A DNA stretch of 42,377 nt from Clostridiaceae bacterium DTU079 (GTDB taxonomy: Bacteria > Bacillota > Clostridia > Acetivibrionales > Acetivibrionaceae): NCBI GenBank assembly GCA_001512505.1, contig LFSC01000032.1, positions 1-42,377 of the forward strand. The letters are read 5' to 3'. A model generated the notes under the pieces. That model was not told the origin of the DNA and ran no database searches. It saw only the letters and a list, made by a program, of their open reading frames with translations. Positions 42,305 to 42,377 of the stretch are shown here, piece after piece (position 1 is the first letter of the stretch; every line of letters begins with the position of its first letter). Both the position numbers and the translations under genes were made by a program.

Positions 42305-42377
42305 CAGAAGCAAGTTGAAACATTTTTTCACTCATCTCTTAATGTTAAGAAAAATGTGAAAGAAACATTGTGCAGCA
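42305..42377. repeat. Possible truncated family A copy at the window edge
   Basis: The end of the window reads GAAAGAAACATTGTGCAGCA. This matches the reverse complement of the right arm of family A (GGAAGAAACATTGTGAAGC). A second fragment AGAAGCAAGTTG at 42308 matches the same arm further on. The AGAGCCTGT core would lie beyond base 42377. Confidence 0.35.

Overview
The window is AT-rich chromosomal DNA from a spore-forming, low-GC clostridial Firmicute. The evidence is a set of sporulation and germination genes (cwlD, a SleL-like cortex hydrolase, a minor alpha/beta SASP with a sigma-G-type promoter, GerW/YtfJ), AGGAGG-type ribosome binding sites, a perfect CIRCE element, and an MsmX-type shared sugar ATPase. 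Gene content and style resemble Acetivibrio (Clostridium) thermocellus or a close relative. That assignment is inference and was not searched. No phage, transposase, CRISPR or plasmid genes were seen.

Layout: (1) 1-3782 holds an ABC-F tail, a LysM/SH3/GH18 spore-type hydrolase, cwlD and a small exported protein. (2) 4078-10714 is a signalling block: a sigma54 activator without a sensor domain, a 1173-residue zinc ribbon-class IIIb cyclase-ATPase-TPR protein, and a divergent soluble GAF histidine kinase. (3) 10973-16280 is an oligopeptide ABC importer operon with fused ATPases, preceded by a response regulator-GGDEF gene. (4) 17620-22353 holds a small Cys-rich protein, an ECF sigma/anti-sigma pair with a likely autoregulated promoter, a lipoprotein and a hypothetical protein. 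(5) 22670-27242 is a GDP-mannose/glycosyltransferase operon whose promoter overlaps a perfect CIRCE, so it is probably under HrcA heat-shock control. (6) 27604-28066 is a five-gene tRNA operon (Val-Asp-Phe-Gly-Cys) with a strong promoter and terminator. (7) 28234-30648 encodes Hsp33, a cold-shock protein, a one-domain alkyltransferase and a methyltransferase. (8) 31061-33121 is a compact operon: ECF sigma, zinc anti-sigma, DUF2953 and GerW. (9) 33363-35053 holds an oxidoreductase and the SASP. (10) 35133-39489 is a cell-envelope cluster: CtpA protease, coiled-coil M23 peptidase, FtsX and FtsE. (11) 39614-42118 holds a CdaR/PucR-type regulator and MsmX.

The most unusual structure is a dispersed non-coding element of about 160 bp with six full copies, one arms-only remnant and a possible fragment at the right edge. 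All full copies lie downstream of gene 3' ends. The core is bounded by 15-bp inverted repeats reading AGAGCCTGTWAATAC. The outermost arm sequences differ from copy to copy, yet the two arms of most copies remain complementary. In one copy the core is flipped relative to its left arm, and another copy carries a 13-bp tandem expansion of one arm. A second, shorter repeat (family B) follows intrinsic terminators.
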